NCBI RefSeq assembly: GCF_027622875.1
Contig: NZ_JAPZVP010000015.1
Location: 62,001-126,000, forward strand
Origin: Glycomyces luteolus
GTDB lineage: Bacteria > Actinomycetota > Actinomycetes > Mycobacteriales > Micromonosporaceae
DNA length: 64,000 bases
Direction of reading: 5' to 3'
The notes under the pieces are model-generated. The model had not been told where the DNA came from. It was given only the letters and a program-made list of their open reading frames with translations, and did not search any database. Shown piece after piece: positions 7,393 to 15,080 of the stretch (its first letter is position 1; the number at the start of each line of letters is the position of its first letter). A program made the position numbers and the translations under genes.

Positions 7393-9492
7393 ATGCGAAG
7401 CCCTCAACTCCTCAGCCTCAGGCGGGGCGGCGCCGTGTTCGCCGTCGCCGCCTTCCTCCTCACCGTGATCGCCGCGTCGATCGGCTGGGCGCCCGCGCCC
7501 GCCGCGGCTGTGACCACCGGAAACGGCGCGCTCGTCTACTCGCCCGCCGCCGGCAGCTCGTTCAACCCCGAAGGCGGCACGCCCGCCGGGACCACCTACG
7601 CCAAGATCATCGTGCTCAAGAACAGCGGCAGCGCCAACGGCACGCAGCTGGTCACGTTCGACAAGCTGGTGCTCCAGAACGGCGTGCAGGTCTACCCGAT
7701 CTACCGCAGCACCAATAACGGCGCGAGCTGGACCCACGTCGCCGACGTGAACCCGAGCGCGACCTTCCCGGCGCTCACCCGCACGGCCCAGCCGTTCCTC
7801 TACGAGGTCACCCAGACCACCGGCGACCTGGCCGCGGGCACGATCCTCCTGGCGGGCATGGTCATGCCCGAGAACCGCTCGACCAGCCGCCTCGTCGTGT
7901 ACAAGAGCACCAACCAGGGCACCAGCTGGAGCTACCTGAGCACCATCGACACCGGCGGCCCGGCCGTCTACGACCCGTCGCCGTCGTCGACCACCACCAC
8001 CGTGTGGGAGCCCTCGCTCGCGATCGACGGGAACGGCGGCCTCGCCGCGTACTTCTCGGACGAGCGCCAGAAGGCGAACGGCGTGCTCCAGGCGGTCTCC
8101 TACCGCCGCTCCACCGACGGCGGCAAGACCTGGGGTTCGCTGGTCAACGTCTCGGCCCCGACCAACCAGAGCGACCGGCCCGGCATGATCACGGTGACGA
8201 AGCTCCCCGACGGCCGCTACATGGCGACCTTCGAGGTCGTGAACCGGCCCAGCCAGTCGCAGAACACCGCGCCGGTCTACTACAAGATCTCGGCCGACGG
8301 CCTGAACTGGGGCACGACCAACAGCATCGGCACCCAGATCAAGCTGGCGAACGGCCGCGGCATCGGCTCCTCCCCGTATGTGAAGTGGGTGCCGTCCGGC
8401 GGCCCCAAGGGGATGGTCGTGGTGGCCTCCAAGTGGTCGCTCGACGGGAGCGGCAACATCGACGGCGGCCAGAACTTCTACGTCAACTACAACCTCGGTG
8501 AGGGGCCGTGGGAGCGGCTGCCGATGGCGGTCACCTACGACGCCAGCGACACTCAGGGCGGGAGCTTCAGCGGGTTCGCGCAGGGCATCGACTACAGCGC
8601 CGACGGCCGCACGCTCTACCAGGCCGTGAACGTCGAGAACACGACCACCGACCTCAACGACATCAGGGTCGGCTCGATCCCGCTCGACGCCCGGCAGTAC
8701 GAGGCCGAGAACGCGACGCTGAACGACGTGTCGACGGTCGCGCATGTGCAGGCGGCGAACGGGTCGAAGGTCGGGAACATCAACAACGCCGGCAGCTACG
8801 TGCAGTTCACCGTGAACGTGCCGACCGCCGGGTCCTACACGATGAACGTCCGCTACGACAACGGCTTCGGCTCGACCGCGACGCATTCGGTGAGCGTGAA
8901 CGGCGGCTCCGGCTCGTCGATCAGCTACCCGGCCACCGTGGACTGGGGCCGGTACGGCTGGGCGCAGAAGACCGTCACGCTGAACGCGGGCACGAACACG
9001 ATCCGGTTCACCAAGGGCACCAACTTCGCCGAGCTCGACGCGATCCACCTGTACTCGAGCAGCGCGCTCGCGCCGGTGTTCCAGGTCGCGAACCGCAACA
9101 GCGGCAAGTACCTGGAGGTGCTGAGCGCCTTGACGACCGACGGCGCGGCCGTTGGCCAGTGGGGCGACACGAACAACGCGGCGCAGCGGTGGACCGTGAG
9201 CGGCGGCGCCACAGTGCAGTTCACCAACCAGAACAGCGGCAAGCTGCTCGAGATCCCCTCGGCGCAGACCGCCGACGGGGTGGACGCGGTGCAGTGGGGA
9301 CCGACCGGGAGCTCGACGCAGTCGTGGACGGCCGCGACCAGCGGCGGCTGGTGGACCTTCGCGAACGCCAACAGCGGCAAGAGGCTCGAGATCAACGGAT
9401 GCGCCACCGCGGACGGCGCGGTGGCGCAGCAGTGGACCGCGAACGGATCGACGTGCCAGCAGTGGCGGCTCGTGAAAGAGGGCATCCAGTAG
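7393..9492 (+). CDS. Secreted BNR-propeller glycosidase with CBM6/35-like and ricin-type lectin modules
   Basis: 699 residues. A signal peptide (about 1-38, ending APAAAV) is followed by a beta-propeller with Asp-box repeats such as STNNGASWTH, STNQGTSWSY and STDGGKTWGS, the hallmark of sialidases and of GH93 exo-arabinanases. At about residues 435-555 is a CBM6/35-like module (QYEAENATL...YVQFTVNVPTAGSY). The final 140 residues carry ricin-type beta-trefoil repeats (NSGKYLEV, NSGKLLEI, NSGKRLEI with QW motifs). With a GH43 arabinanase-like neighbour, a GH93-like exo-arabinanase fits the locus better than a sialidase, but this is inference. ATG 7393 has GGAAG upstream and LacI operators in front. 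Confidence 0.8.
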   Translation: MRSPQLLSLRRGGAVFAVAAFLLTVIAASIGWAPAPAAAVTTGNGALVYSPAAGSSFNPEGGTPAGTTYAKIIVLKNSGSANGTQLVTFDKLVLQNGVQVYPIYRSTNNGASWTHVADVNPSATFPALTRTAQPFLYEVTQTTGDLAAGTILLAGMVMPENRSTSRLVVYKSTNQGTSWSYLSTIDTGGPAVYDPSPSSTTTTVWEPSLAIDGNGGLAAYFSDERQKANGVLQAVSYRRSTDGGKTWGSLVNVSAPTNQSDRPGMITVTKLPDGRYMATFEVVNRPSQSQNTAPVYYKISADGLNWGTTNSIGTQIKLANGRGIGSSPYVKWVPSGGPKGMVVVASKWSLDGSGNIDGGQNFYVNYNLGEGPWERLPMAVTYDASDTQGGSFSGFAQGIDYSADGRTLYQAVNVENTTTDLNDIRVGSIPLDARQYEAENATLNDVSTVAHVQAANGSKVGNINNAGSYVQFTVNVPTAGSYTMNVRYDNGFGSTATHSVSVNGGSGSSISYPATVDWGRYGWAQKTVTLNAGTNTIRFTKGTNFAELDAIHLYSSSALAPVFQVANRNSGKYLEVLSALTTDGAAVGQWGDTNNAAQRWTVSGGATVQFTNQNSGKLLEIPSAQTADGVDAVQWGPTGSSTQSWTAATSGGWWTFANANSGKRLEINGCATADGAVAQQWTANGSTCQQWRLVKEGIQ

Positions 9493-9499
9493 GCGGCCG

Positions 9500-9537
9500 C
9501 CGGGAGCGGCGGGCGCTCGATGCCCCGCCGCTCCCGG
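9500..9537. terminator. Strong hairpin between convergent genes
   Basis: A perfect 14-bp stem (CCGGGAGCGGCGGG and its complement) with a 10-base loop begins 8 bases after the BNR glycosidase stop. The lacI gene ends at 9750 on the other strand; the remaining 210 bases between show nothing else. Confidence 0.75.
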
Positions 9538-9749
9538 ACGGCGTGTACCCGCGGCCCGCGCGGCGCGATCCCCGATCCGCTGCGCGGCTTCGCTTCAGAC
9601 CTGGAGGACGGATGTTGGAGTTGGCGGAACGATCGGGGTCCGGGCAGGCGGGGCGCCCATTCGGAACCGCGAAGCGTCCCCGGACCGGTGGACGACCGGC
9701 GCTCAGCGCCACGGCGCCCGGACCCGAGGCGTCGCGGAGCGCCCGGAGG

Positions 9750-10763
9750 TCAGTTCTTCGGCGCCGACTCGCGCTCGACGATCGTGAAGTCCGCCAGCTC
9801 GGTGCGCGGCGGCTGCTTGGGACCGGTCTCGGCGATCCGTGCGAGCAGCGTCTCGAGTGCGGTGCGCGCCAGCCACTCCCGTCCCGGGTCCACTGTGGTG
9901 AGCGAGGGGATCGAGTAGGCGGCCTCGTCCAGGTCGTCGAAGCCGATCACCGCCACGTCCTCTGGGACACGGCGGCCGGCCTCCTGGAGCACGCGCATCG
10001 CACCGAGCGCCATGGTGTCGTTGAAGCCGAATACCGCGTCGAACGGCACGTCCCGGTCGAGGAGCTCGTGCATCGCGCGGGCGCCGTCGGCGCGGTGCCA
10101 CAGGGTCGCGCGGACCACGAGCGAGGCGTCGTAGGGCACGTCGTGCGCGGCGAGCGCCTCGCGGTAGCCGCGCAGGCGGAGTCGGGCCGAGCCCATGACC
10201 TCGCCCTCGTACTCGCCGATGACGGCGATCCGGCGGCGGCCCGAGGCCAGCAGGTACTCGGTCGCCGCGCGGGCGGCCTCGACGTTGCGCATGGTGACGT
10301 GGTCGCACGGCCAGTCGAAGGTGCGCTCGCCCAGGAGCACGAGCGGGAACGGGACTTCGAGCGCGTCGGCGTCCTCCTGGCCCATGCCGAGCGGGCTGAG
10401 GATGAGGCCGTCGGTCATGCTCAGGCGGGGGCTGCGCAGGAGCGCCAGCTCGCGGTCGCGGTCGCCGCCGGTCTGCTCGACGACCACCGTGAGCCCCGAT
10501 TCCTCGGCGGCGGCGATGACCATCCCGGCGAGCTCCGCGAAATAGCTCAGGTTGAGCTCGGGGACGGCGAGCGCGACGGTGTCGGTGCGGCCCGAGCGCA
10601 GGCTGCGCGCGTTCAGGTTCGGCTTGTAGCCGAGCTCGGCGATTGCCCTCTCGACCTTCTCCCTGGTCGCGGGGCGGACGTGCGGGTAGTCGTTGATGAC
10701 GTTCGAGACGGTCTTGAATGAGACGCCTGCCAGTTTCGCGACATCGCGCAAGGTCGCCGCCAT
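9750..10763 (-). CDS. LacI-family transcriptional regulator of the carbohydrate locus
   Basis: 337 residues. The N-terminal helix-turn-helix is textbook LacI (TLRDVAKLAGVSFKTVSNVI), with the hinge helix around NLNARSLRSGRT. The remaining 270 residues form the periplasmic-binding-like sugar sensor (GFNDTMALGAMRVLQEAG, VAVIGFDDL). ATG 10763 has GGAGGAGG upstream. It lies between the two secreted glycosidase genes. A near-match to the operator (TACAACGATGCA, 10 of 12) sits 27 bases upstream of its start, suggesting autoregulation. It probably represses importer, BNR enzyme and perhaps GH43 until a pathway sugar binds. Confidence 0.92.
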   Translation of the reverse strand: MAATLRDVAKLAGVSFKTVSNVINDYPHVRPATREKVERAIAELGYKPNLNARSLRSGRTDTVALAVPELNLSYFAELAGMVIAAAEESGLTVVVEQTGGDRDRELALLRSPRLSMTDGLILSPLGMGQEDADALEVPFPLVLLGERTFDWPCDHVTMRNVEAARAATEYLLASGRRRIAVIGEYEGEVMGSARLRLRGYREALAAHDVPYDASLVVRATLWHRADGARAMHELLDRDVPFDAVFGFNDTMALGAMRVLQEAGRRVPEDVAVIGFDDLDEAAYSIPSLTTVDPGREWLARTALETLLARIAETGPKQPPRTELADFTIVERESAPKN

Positions 10764-10789
10764 CGCACCTCCTCCGTTCCGCAGAATTC

Positions 10790-10801
10790 TACAACGATGC
10801 A
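10790..10801. promoter_or_regulatory. LacI-type operator copy upstream of lacI
   Basis: TACAACGATGCA matches the operator core at 10 of 12 positions. It lies between the divergent lacI (start 10763) and GH43 (start 10933) genes, and could serve autoregulation and GH43 control. Confidence 0.55.
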
Positions 10802-10932
10802 AACCGGTGCTGCCGGACCGCTCCCACGAGATCGTTCCGCCTGCGGCGGCCGACTCGGCGACAGTTTATCCGCACATTTCGATCAAGCGATACATCGGCT
10901 TCGGCCGACGACCCTCACACCAGGAGACAACG

Positions 10933-12402
10933 ATGTCCACAGCCATATTGCGACGGGGCCGCTCGCTGCTGGCGCTCGCCGCAGCCGCCGCCATGGCCGC
11001 CCTCGGCCTGGTCGCCGCTACCCCCGCGCCCGCGCAGGGCGCCGTGACCACCGGCGTCTGGTTCACCATCACCAGCGCCCACTCCCACCTCGCCCTCGAC
11101 ATCGAGGGCGCCTCCACGGCCGCCGGCGCCGAACTGGTCCAGTGGGGCCGCGACGCCGGCACGAACCAGCAGTTCCGGTTCGTCGCCGCGGGGAGCGGCT
11201 ACTACAAGATCCAGGCCCGCCACTCGAACCTCGTGCTCGACGTCTGGGGCTGGGACGCCGCCGACGGGGCCGTCATCGCCCAGGCGGCGGACCAGAACTT
11301 CACCAACCAGCAGTGGTCGGTGACCGAGCACGCCGACGGGTCCTTCAGCTTCGTCAACCGCTTCTCCGGCAAGGCCCTCGACCTGTGGGGCTGGTCCACG
11401 ACCGCAGGCGCCCGGATCTCGCAGTACACGTACAACGGACTGAACGCGCAGAAGTGGTTCCTGAGCGAGGCCGCGAACACCGGTGTCGCCAACCCGATCC
11501 GCTCCAACGGCGCCGACCCCTGGATCGAGTACTGGGACGGCTACTACTACATGTCCACCACCACGTGGAACTCCACAGTGATCATGCGCCGGGCCACGAC
11601 CCTGGCGGGACTCAAGACCGCCGCGGACACGGTGGTGTGGAACGACTCGGGCAACGCGAACCGCTGCTGCTCCCACTGGGCGCCGGAGTTCCACCGCATC
11701 GGCGGCGTCTGGTACCTCATGTACACCTCCGGGAACTCCCAGACGAACTTCGACGGCCAGCGCCTCCACGTACTGCGCTCGACCGGTTCGACCCCGATGG
11801 GGCCGTACGAGTTCATGGGCACGCCGCTGCCGAACCAGTGGAACATCGACGGGTCCTATCTGGAGCTCAACGGCTCGCTGTACCTGCTGTGGTCGGAGTG
11901 GGTCGGCGCGAACCAGTCGATCCGGATCGCGGCGATGTCGAACCCCTGGACCGTGACCGGCTCGCAGGTGACCATCGCGACGCCGACGCTCTCGTGGGAG
12001 ACGGTGGGGGCCAACGTGAACGAGGCGCCGGTGGTGCTCCAGCACGGCGGCAGGACGTTCATCGTCTACTCGGCCTCGTCGTGCACGACGGACGACTACA
12101 AGCTGGGCCTGCTGTCGTACGACGGCGGCTCGGTGCTCTCGGCGTCCTCTTGGGACAAGAGCGCGAATCCCGTGCTGTCGCAGGGGAACGGGGTGTTCGG
12201 GCCGGGGCACAACGGCTTCTTCGCCTCGCCTGACGGCTCGCAGCAGTGGATCGTGTACCACGGCAACCCGCAGAGCGGCCAGGGCTGCGGCTCGAACCGG
12301 GAGACGCGGGTGCAGCCGTTCACGTTCAACGCCGACGGGACGCCGAACTTCGGCACGCCGGTGGCCAGCGGGATCGTCCTGAATCCGCCTTCGGGAGAGT
12401 GA
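10933..12402 (+). CDS. Secreted GH43-type arabinan/xylan hydrolase with N-terminal ricin-type lectin domain
   Basis: 489 residues. The signal peptide (about 1-37, ending APAQGA) is followed by a ricin B/CBM13 trefoil (HSHLALDIEG, HSNLVLDVWG, FSGKALDLWG) to about residue 180. The C-terminal half is a five-bladed GH43-like propeller. Candidate catalytic residues are the Asp in ADPWIEYWDGYYY (base), the Asp in WNIDGSY (pKa modulator) and the Glu in NEAPVVLQHGGR (acid); SHWAPEFH is also typical. AGGAGA precedes ATG 10933. Arabinan or arabinoxylan is the likely substrate. It works outside the cell, supplying sugar to the importer at 3966-7095. Confidence 0.85.
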   Translation: MSTAILRRGRSLLALAAAAAMAALGLVAATPAPAQGAVTTGVWFTITSAHSHLALDIEGASTAAGAELVQWGRDAGTNQQFRFVAAGSGYYKIQARHSNLVLDVWGWDAADGAVIAQAADQNFTNQQWSVTEHADGSFSFVNRFSGKALDLWGWSTTAGARISQYTYNGLNAQKWFLSEAANTGVANPIRSNGADPWIEYWDGYYYMSTTTWNSTVIMRRATTLAGLKTAADTVVWNDSGNANRCCSHWAPEFHRIGGVWYLMYTSGNSQTNFDGQRLHVLRSTGSTPMGPYEFMGTPLPNQWNIDGSYLELNGSLYLLWSEWVGANQSIRIAAMSNPWTVTGSQVTIATPTLSWETVGANVNEAPVVLQHGGRTFIVYSASSCTTDDYKLGLLSYDGGSVLSASSWDKSANPVLSQGNGVFGPGHNGFFASPDGSQQWIVYHGNPQSGQGCGSNRETRVQPFTFNADGTPNFGTPVASGIVLNPPSGE

Positions 12403-12427
12403 CGGGGGCGCGCTGAGCGCACCAGTC

Positions 12428-12464
12428 GGGTCGCGCCGTTCGCCTCGAGCGAGCGGCGCGGCCC
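12428..12464. terminator. Hairpin between convergent GH43 and methyltransferase genes
   Basis: An 11-bp stem (GGGTCGCGCCG with CGGCGCGGCCC, one G-T pair) with a 15-base loop, 25 bases after the GH43 stop. The rest of the gap to 12597 shows nothing recognisable. Confidence 0.55.
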
Positions 12465-12597
12465 GTGTCGTTCGCGGCACTCCGTCCGATCGTTCGCGGC
12501 GGCGGAGCGAGTGGCGCCGGGCGGGTCCAGCCGACCGGTTCGCGAAACCCGGCCGCCGCTGCGATCCGCAGTGGCGGCGCGGTTCCGACGTACGCCG

Positions 12598-13215
12598 CTA
12601 CGACTCGGGGCGCTCGACCTTCAGGACGCGGTAGCCGTTGGCGCTCGCGTGCTTGTCGACTTCCCAGCCCTGTTCGGTGAGCCAGCGCGCGAGCGAGTCG
12701 GCGCCGAGGTGCTTGGAGACGACGAGCCAGGCGACGCCGCCGTCCTTGAGGCGCGGCAGCCAGGTCTCGAGCAGCTCGTGCAGGGCCTCTTTGCCGACCT
12801 TGATGGGCGGGTTGGACCAGATCTCGTCGAACCGCACGTCGGCCGGGACGTCCTCGGGCGCGGCGACGTGCACGGTGCCCGGGGCCTTCTCGGTGTTGCG
12901 GCGGGTCAGGTCGAGGGCGCGGCGGTTGACGTCGACGGCCCAGATCTCGGCGTCGTCGCGTTGGGCGAGCACGGCGCTGATCGGCCCGTATCCGCAGCCG
13001 AGGTCGAGGAAGGTCCCGGCGGTCTCGGGCGGCACGACCTTGTTGAGCAGCACGCTGGTGCCGGGGTCGAGGCGGTTGCCGGAGAAGACCCCGGTGGAGG
13101 CGGTCAGCTCGTACTTGACGCCGTCGAGGTCGAACTCGACGGTGCGTTCGCGGTCGTCGACGGCGGGCTGCTCGCTGAAGTAGTGCTCTGGCTGGTCGGC
13201 TGGGCCTTTGGACAT
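12598..13215 (-). CDS. RsmC/RlmG-like class I SAM-dependent methyltransferase
   Basis: 205 residues. FLDLGCGYGPIS near residue 68 is SAM-binding motif I, IWAVDVNRRALDLTRRN is motif II, and WSNPPIKVGK near 130 is the NPP motif of N-methyltransferases acting on guanine or adenine in rRNA. It resembles the catalytic half of RsmC (16S rRNA G1207) without the N-terminal pseudo-domain, which is the usual short form in actinobacteria. The start is uncertain: ATG 13215 or the in-frame ATG 13224, neither with a good ribosome site. It stands alone, convergent with GH43. Confidence 0.8.
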   Translation of the reverse strand: MSKGPADQPEHYFSEQPAVDDRERTVEFDLDGVKYELTASTGVFSGNRLDPGTSVLLNKVVPPETAGTFLDLGCGYGPISAVLAQRDDAEIWAVDVNRRALDLTRRNTEKAPGTVHVAAPEDVPADVRFDEIWSNPPIKVGKEALHELLETWLPRLKDGGVAWLVVSKHLGADSLARWLTEQGWEVDKHASANGYRVLKVERPES

Positions 13216-13304
13216 GTCCCACATTGTCGCGCGCCGGGCGCGCGCGGGTCGCCGGGATCGGCCGGTTAGAGACCTGCGCCGTTCTCGCTCCCGGGCTGCA
13301 CTGC

Positions 13305-13323
13305 GTGACATGTGATATGCCAC
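13305..13323. promoter_or_regulatory. Candidate operator, copy 1 of 2
   Basis: GTGACATGTGATATGCCAC is an inverted repeat (GTGACAT-N5-ATGCCAC) with one mismatch. It lies in the gap between the divergent methyltransferase and the membrane protein at 13481. It is nearly identical to the site at 13359-13377. Confidence 0.55.
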
Positions 13324-13358
13324 CTGGCAGATGCCGTTCACCGTACCGATTCCGCAGT

Positions 13359-13377
13359 GTGACATGTGATATGTCAC
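13359..13377. promoter_or_regulatory. Candidate operator, copy 2 of 2 (perfect inverted repeat)
   Basis: GTGACAT-N5-ATGTCAC with perfect 7-bp arms. The two copies are 54 bases apart, about five helical turns, as expected for cooperative dimers. No regulator gene adjoins, so the protein that binds is unknown. Confidence 0.6.
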
Positions 13378-13480
13378 GTGGCGCGACTTATCACCCGAGG
13401 AGATGAACGCCGCTCGACGCCGTCCTTCTCCCGGGGGAACGTTTCCCGGTTTCGGCGGTTTCCGGGTCTAAGCTGCCTCC

Positions 13481-14485
13481 ATGGCACATGGCCCGTCACC
13501 GTTCGGAGTTCCCCAGGAGACGCAAGCGCACCGGCCTCCGGACAATCCAGGTTTCGACTGGGCGGAGTTCGACGAGCGTTCGCAGATGCGCGCGCCCACA
13601 GCGCGGCTCAGCCCCGAAGACCGCACGCCGACCGTGCGGCTCCGCGCTGGCGATCGCCCGCTGCCGCCGACGCCGGGACAGCACTCGGCCGAAGAGGAGA
13701 TGGAAGCGCACCTGGACCAGATCCAGGCCTCGCGCCCCCTGCGCCGCGCCGCGCAGCGCGCGCGACGCCGCACGAAGTGGTGGCTGGTCGCGCTCGCGAT
13801 CGTGAGCGGGCTCGCGGTCGCCGCGGCCTGTACGGCGGGGGCGTTCATCGTCCTCCGCGAGGGCGAACCGGACCCGTCGGCGTCGAGCGCGGAACCCGTG
13901 GCCGGTCAACCATCCTCAGTGGATGAATTCGCGGGTGCGCCGGATGTGGTCGACCCGATCGCCAGCCGCGCGACCGACACCGCGCCGATCTCGGTCGAGG
14001 AGCTGTTCGGAGCGGATGCGATCGTCCCGGACGGAGGCACGGGCGCGTACAAAGTCCTTGAGACGGAAACGCTTTCGAACTGCGCCGACGCCGGCCTCGA
14101 CGAGCTCGCCGATCTGCTGGACGACGCCGACTGCACGCAGACCGTGCGCGCGACGCTCGTCAACCCGGACGGCGGATACGCGGCGACCGCGGGCGTCCTC
14201 AACCTCGCCGACGCGGCCGAGGCGGACTCGCTGCGCGCCGCGATCGAAGCGGGCCTCGAAGGCGGCTTCGCGGCGCTGCGAACCGACGGCGAGGCAGCGG
14301 AACTCGGCCGAGCCGCCACCATGGTCGGGTACAACACCTACGGGCACTACCTGATGTACGTGGTCATCGGCCGCACCGACGGGGAACCCATCGAGGAGGC
14401 GTCAGAACCGGTGCGCGCCATCGTGAGCGACCTCGTGGACGTCTGGTTCATCGACCAGCTCAACCCGAGGCGCGAAGTGCAGTAA
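13481..14485 (+). CDS. Single-helix membrane protein of unknown function
   Basis: 334 residues, not recognised. The first about 105 residues are polar, Pro/Arg-rich and probably cytoplasmic. A single hydrophobic helix follows (WWLVALAIVSGLAVAAACTAG) and then an acidic extracellular part of about 200 residues. That part contains a possible disulfide pair (NCADAG ... DDADCTQT) and an alternating strand-helix pattern (ATLVNPDGGYAATAGVLNL). Such single-pass sensor-like proteins are common in actinobacteria, but no domain could be named. Two candidate operators lie 100-180 bases upstream, and a repeat-rich region follows. Confidence 0.75.
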   Translation: MAHGPSPFGVPQETQAHRPPDNPGFDWAEFDERSQMRAPTARLSPEDRTPTVRLRAGDRPLPPTPGQHSAEEEMEAHLDQIQASRPLRRAAQRARRRTKWWLVALAIVSGLAVAAACTAGAFIVLREGEPDPSASSAEPVAGQPSSVDEFAGAPDVVDPIASRATDTAPISVEELFGADAIVPDGGTGAYKVLETETLSNCADAGLDELADLLDDADCTQTVRATLVNPDGGYAATAGVLNLADAAEADSLRAAIEAGLEGGFAALRTDGEAAELGRAATMVGYNTYGHYLMYVVIGRTDGEPIEEASEPVRAIVSDLVDVWFIDQLNPRREVQ

Positions 14486-14498
14486 GGCCGCTGGCCCG

Positions 14499-14672
14499 AA
14501 CATGAGCGGAGGGCCCCGGCAAATCGGACACCCGGGGACCCCCCAATTCCATTCTGCCCACGAGGTACGACATCGGTTCAGCCGCAACAACATGAACGGG
14601 AGTGTCCCGGCAAATCGGGCATTCGTAAGCACCCCGAATCAACGCTGACTCCTAGGTGCGACAGCGAATCGC
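14499..14672. repeat. Diverged tandem duplication of about 90 bases
   Basis: A first unit at 14499-14582 starts AACATGAGCGG and a second at 14589-14672 starts AACATGAACGG. Both share CCCGGCAAATCGG and a later GGTACGACA/GGTGCGACA segment, so they are a degenerate tandem copy just downstream of the membrane-protein gene. No open frame of note is present. Function unknown. Confidence 0.5.
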
Positions 14673-14714
14673 ACGTCAACTGCCGCGCTCACGCCTTACT
14701 TCTCGAACACCGCT

Positions 14715-14742
14715 ACCGCCCGCGCCCTCCGGCGCGGGCGGT
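14715..14742 (+). terminator. Perfect 12-bp hairpin
   Basis: ACCGCCCGCGCC - CTCC - GGCGCGGGCGGT forms a perfect stem with a 4-base loop, 230 bases after the membrane-protein stop. It is the best terminator candidate in the 595-base gene-free stretch 14486-15080. Confidence 0.6.
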
Positions 14743-14822
14743 AACCGTCCTCCGCGAGGGGGCGGTTGCGTCCTCCGCACGAGCGGTTGTCGTCCTCCGG
14801 ACGGGCGGTTCCGGTCGCGCAC
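14739..14822. repeat. Short degenerate tandem repeat (about 21-24 bases)
   Basis: About four units beginning CGGTT/CGGTA and containing GTCCTCCG run from the end of the hairpin to about 14822. They make up much of the gene-free stretch before the nuclease gene. The remainder (14823-15080) is unremarkable except for an AT-richer patch at 14930-14990 that probably holds the nuclease promoter. Confidence 0.45.
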
Positions 14823-15080
14823 GTCCAGCTCGGGGATCCCCGTTGCGCGCCCTCCGCGCGGGCAGTCCCGTTGTGCGCCTATGTCTTTCGGCGAACTTCC
14901 GACCGCCTGGCACCGACCGGCTCGTGTCGGGAATGTGAACAATCTACTGTGACTATTGCCATAGCCGATCATCCCATGATTTGATCAATCCAGGCCCGCG
15001 TCCCATCCCCGGCGGGCCCGCTTCCCCGCGGCCGACCCCATCGGCCGCTCCCCCGACCGCCTCACCTCAGGAGCCGAACA

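Noticed and set aside
8508-10721. A 737-codon plus-strand frame overlapping the BNR glycosidase and lacI
   Set aside because: It is out of frame with one real gene and antisense to the other; the Arg-rich product has no recognisable domain.
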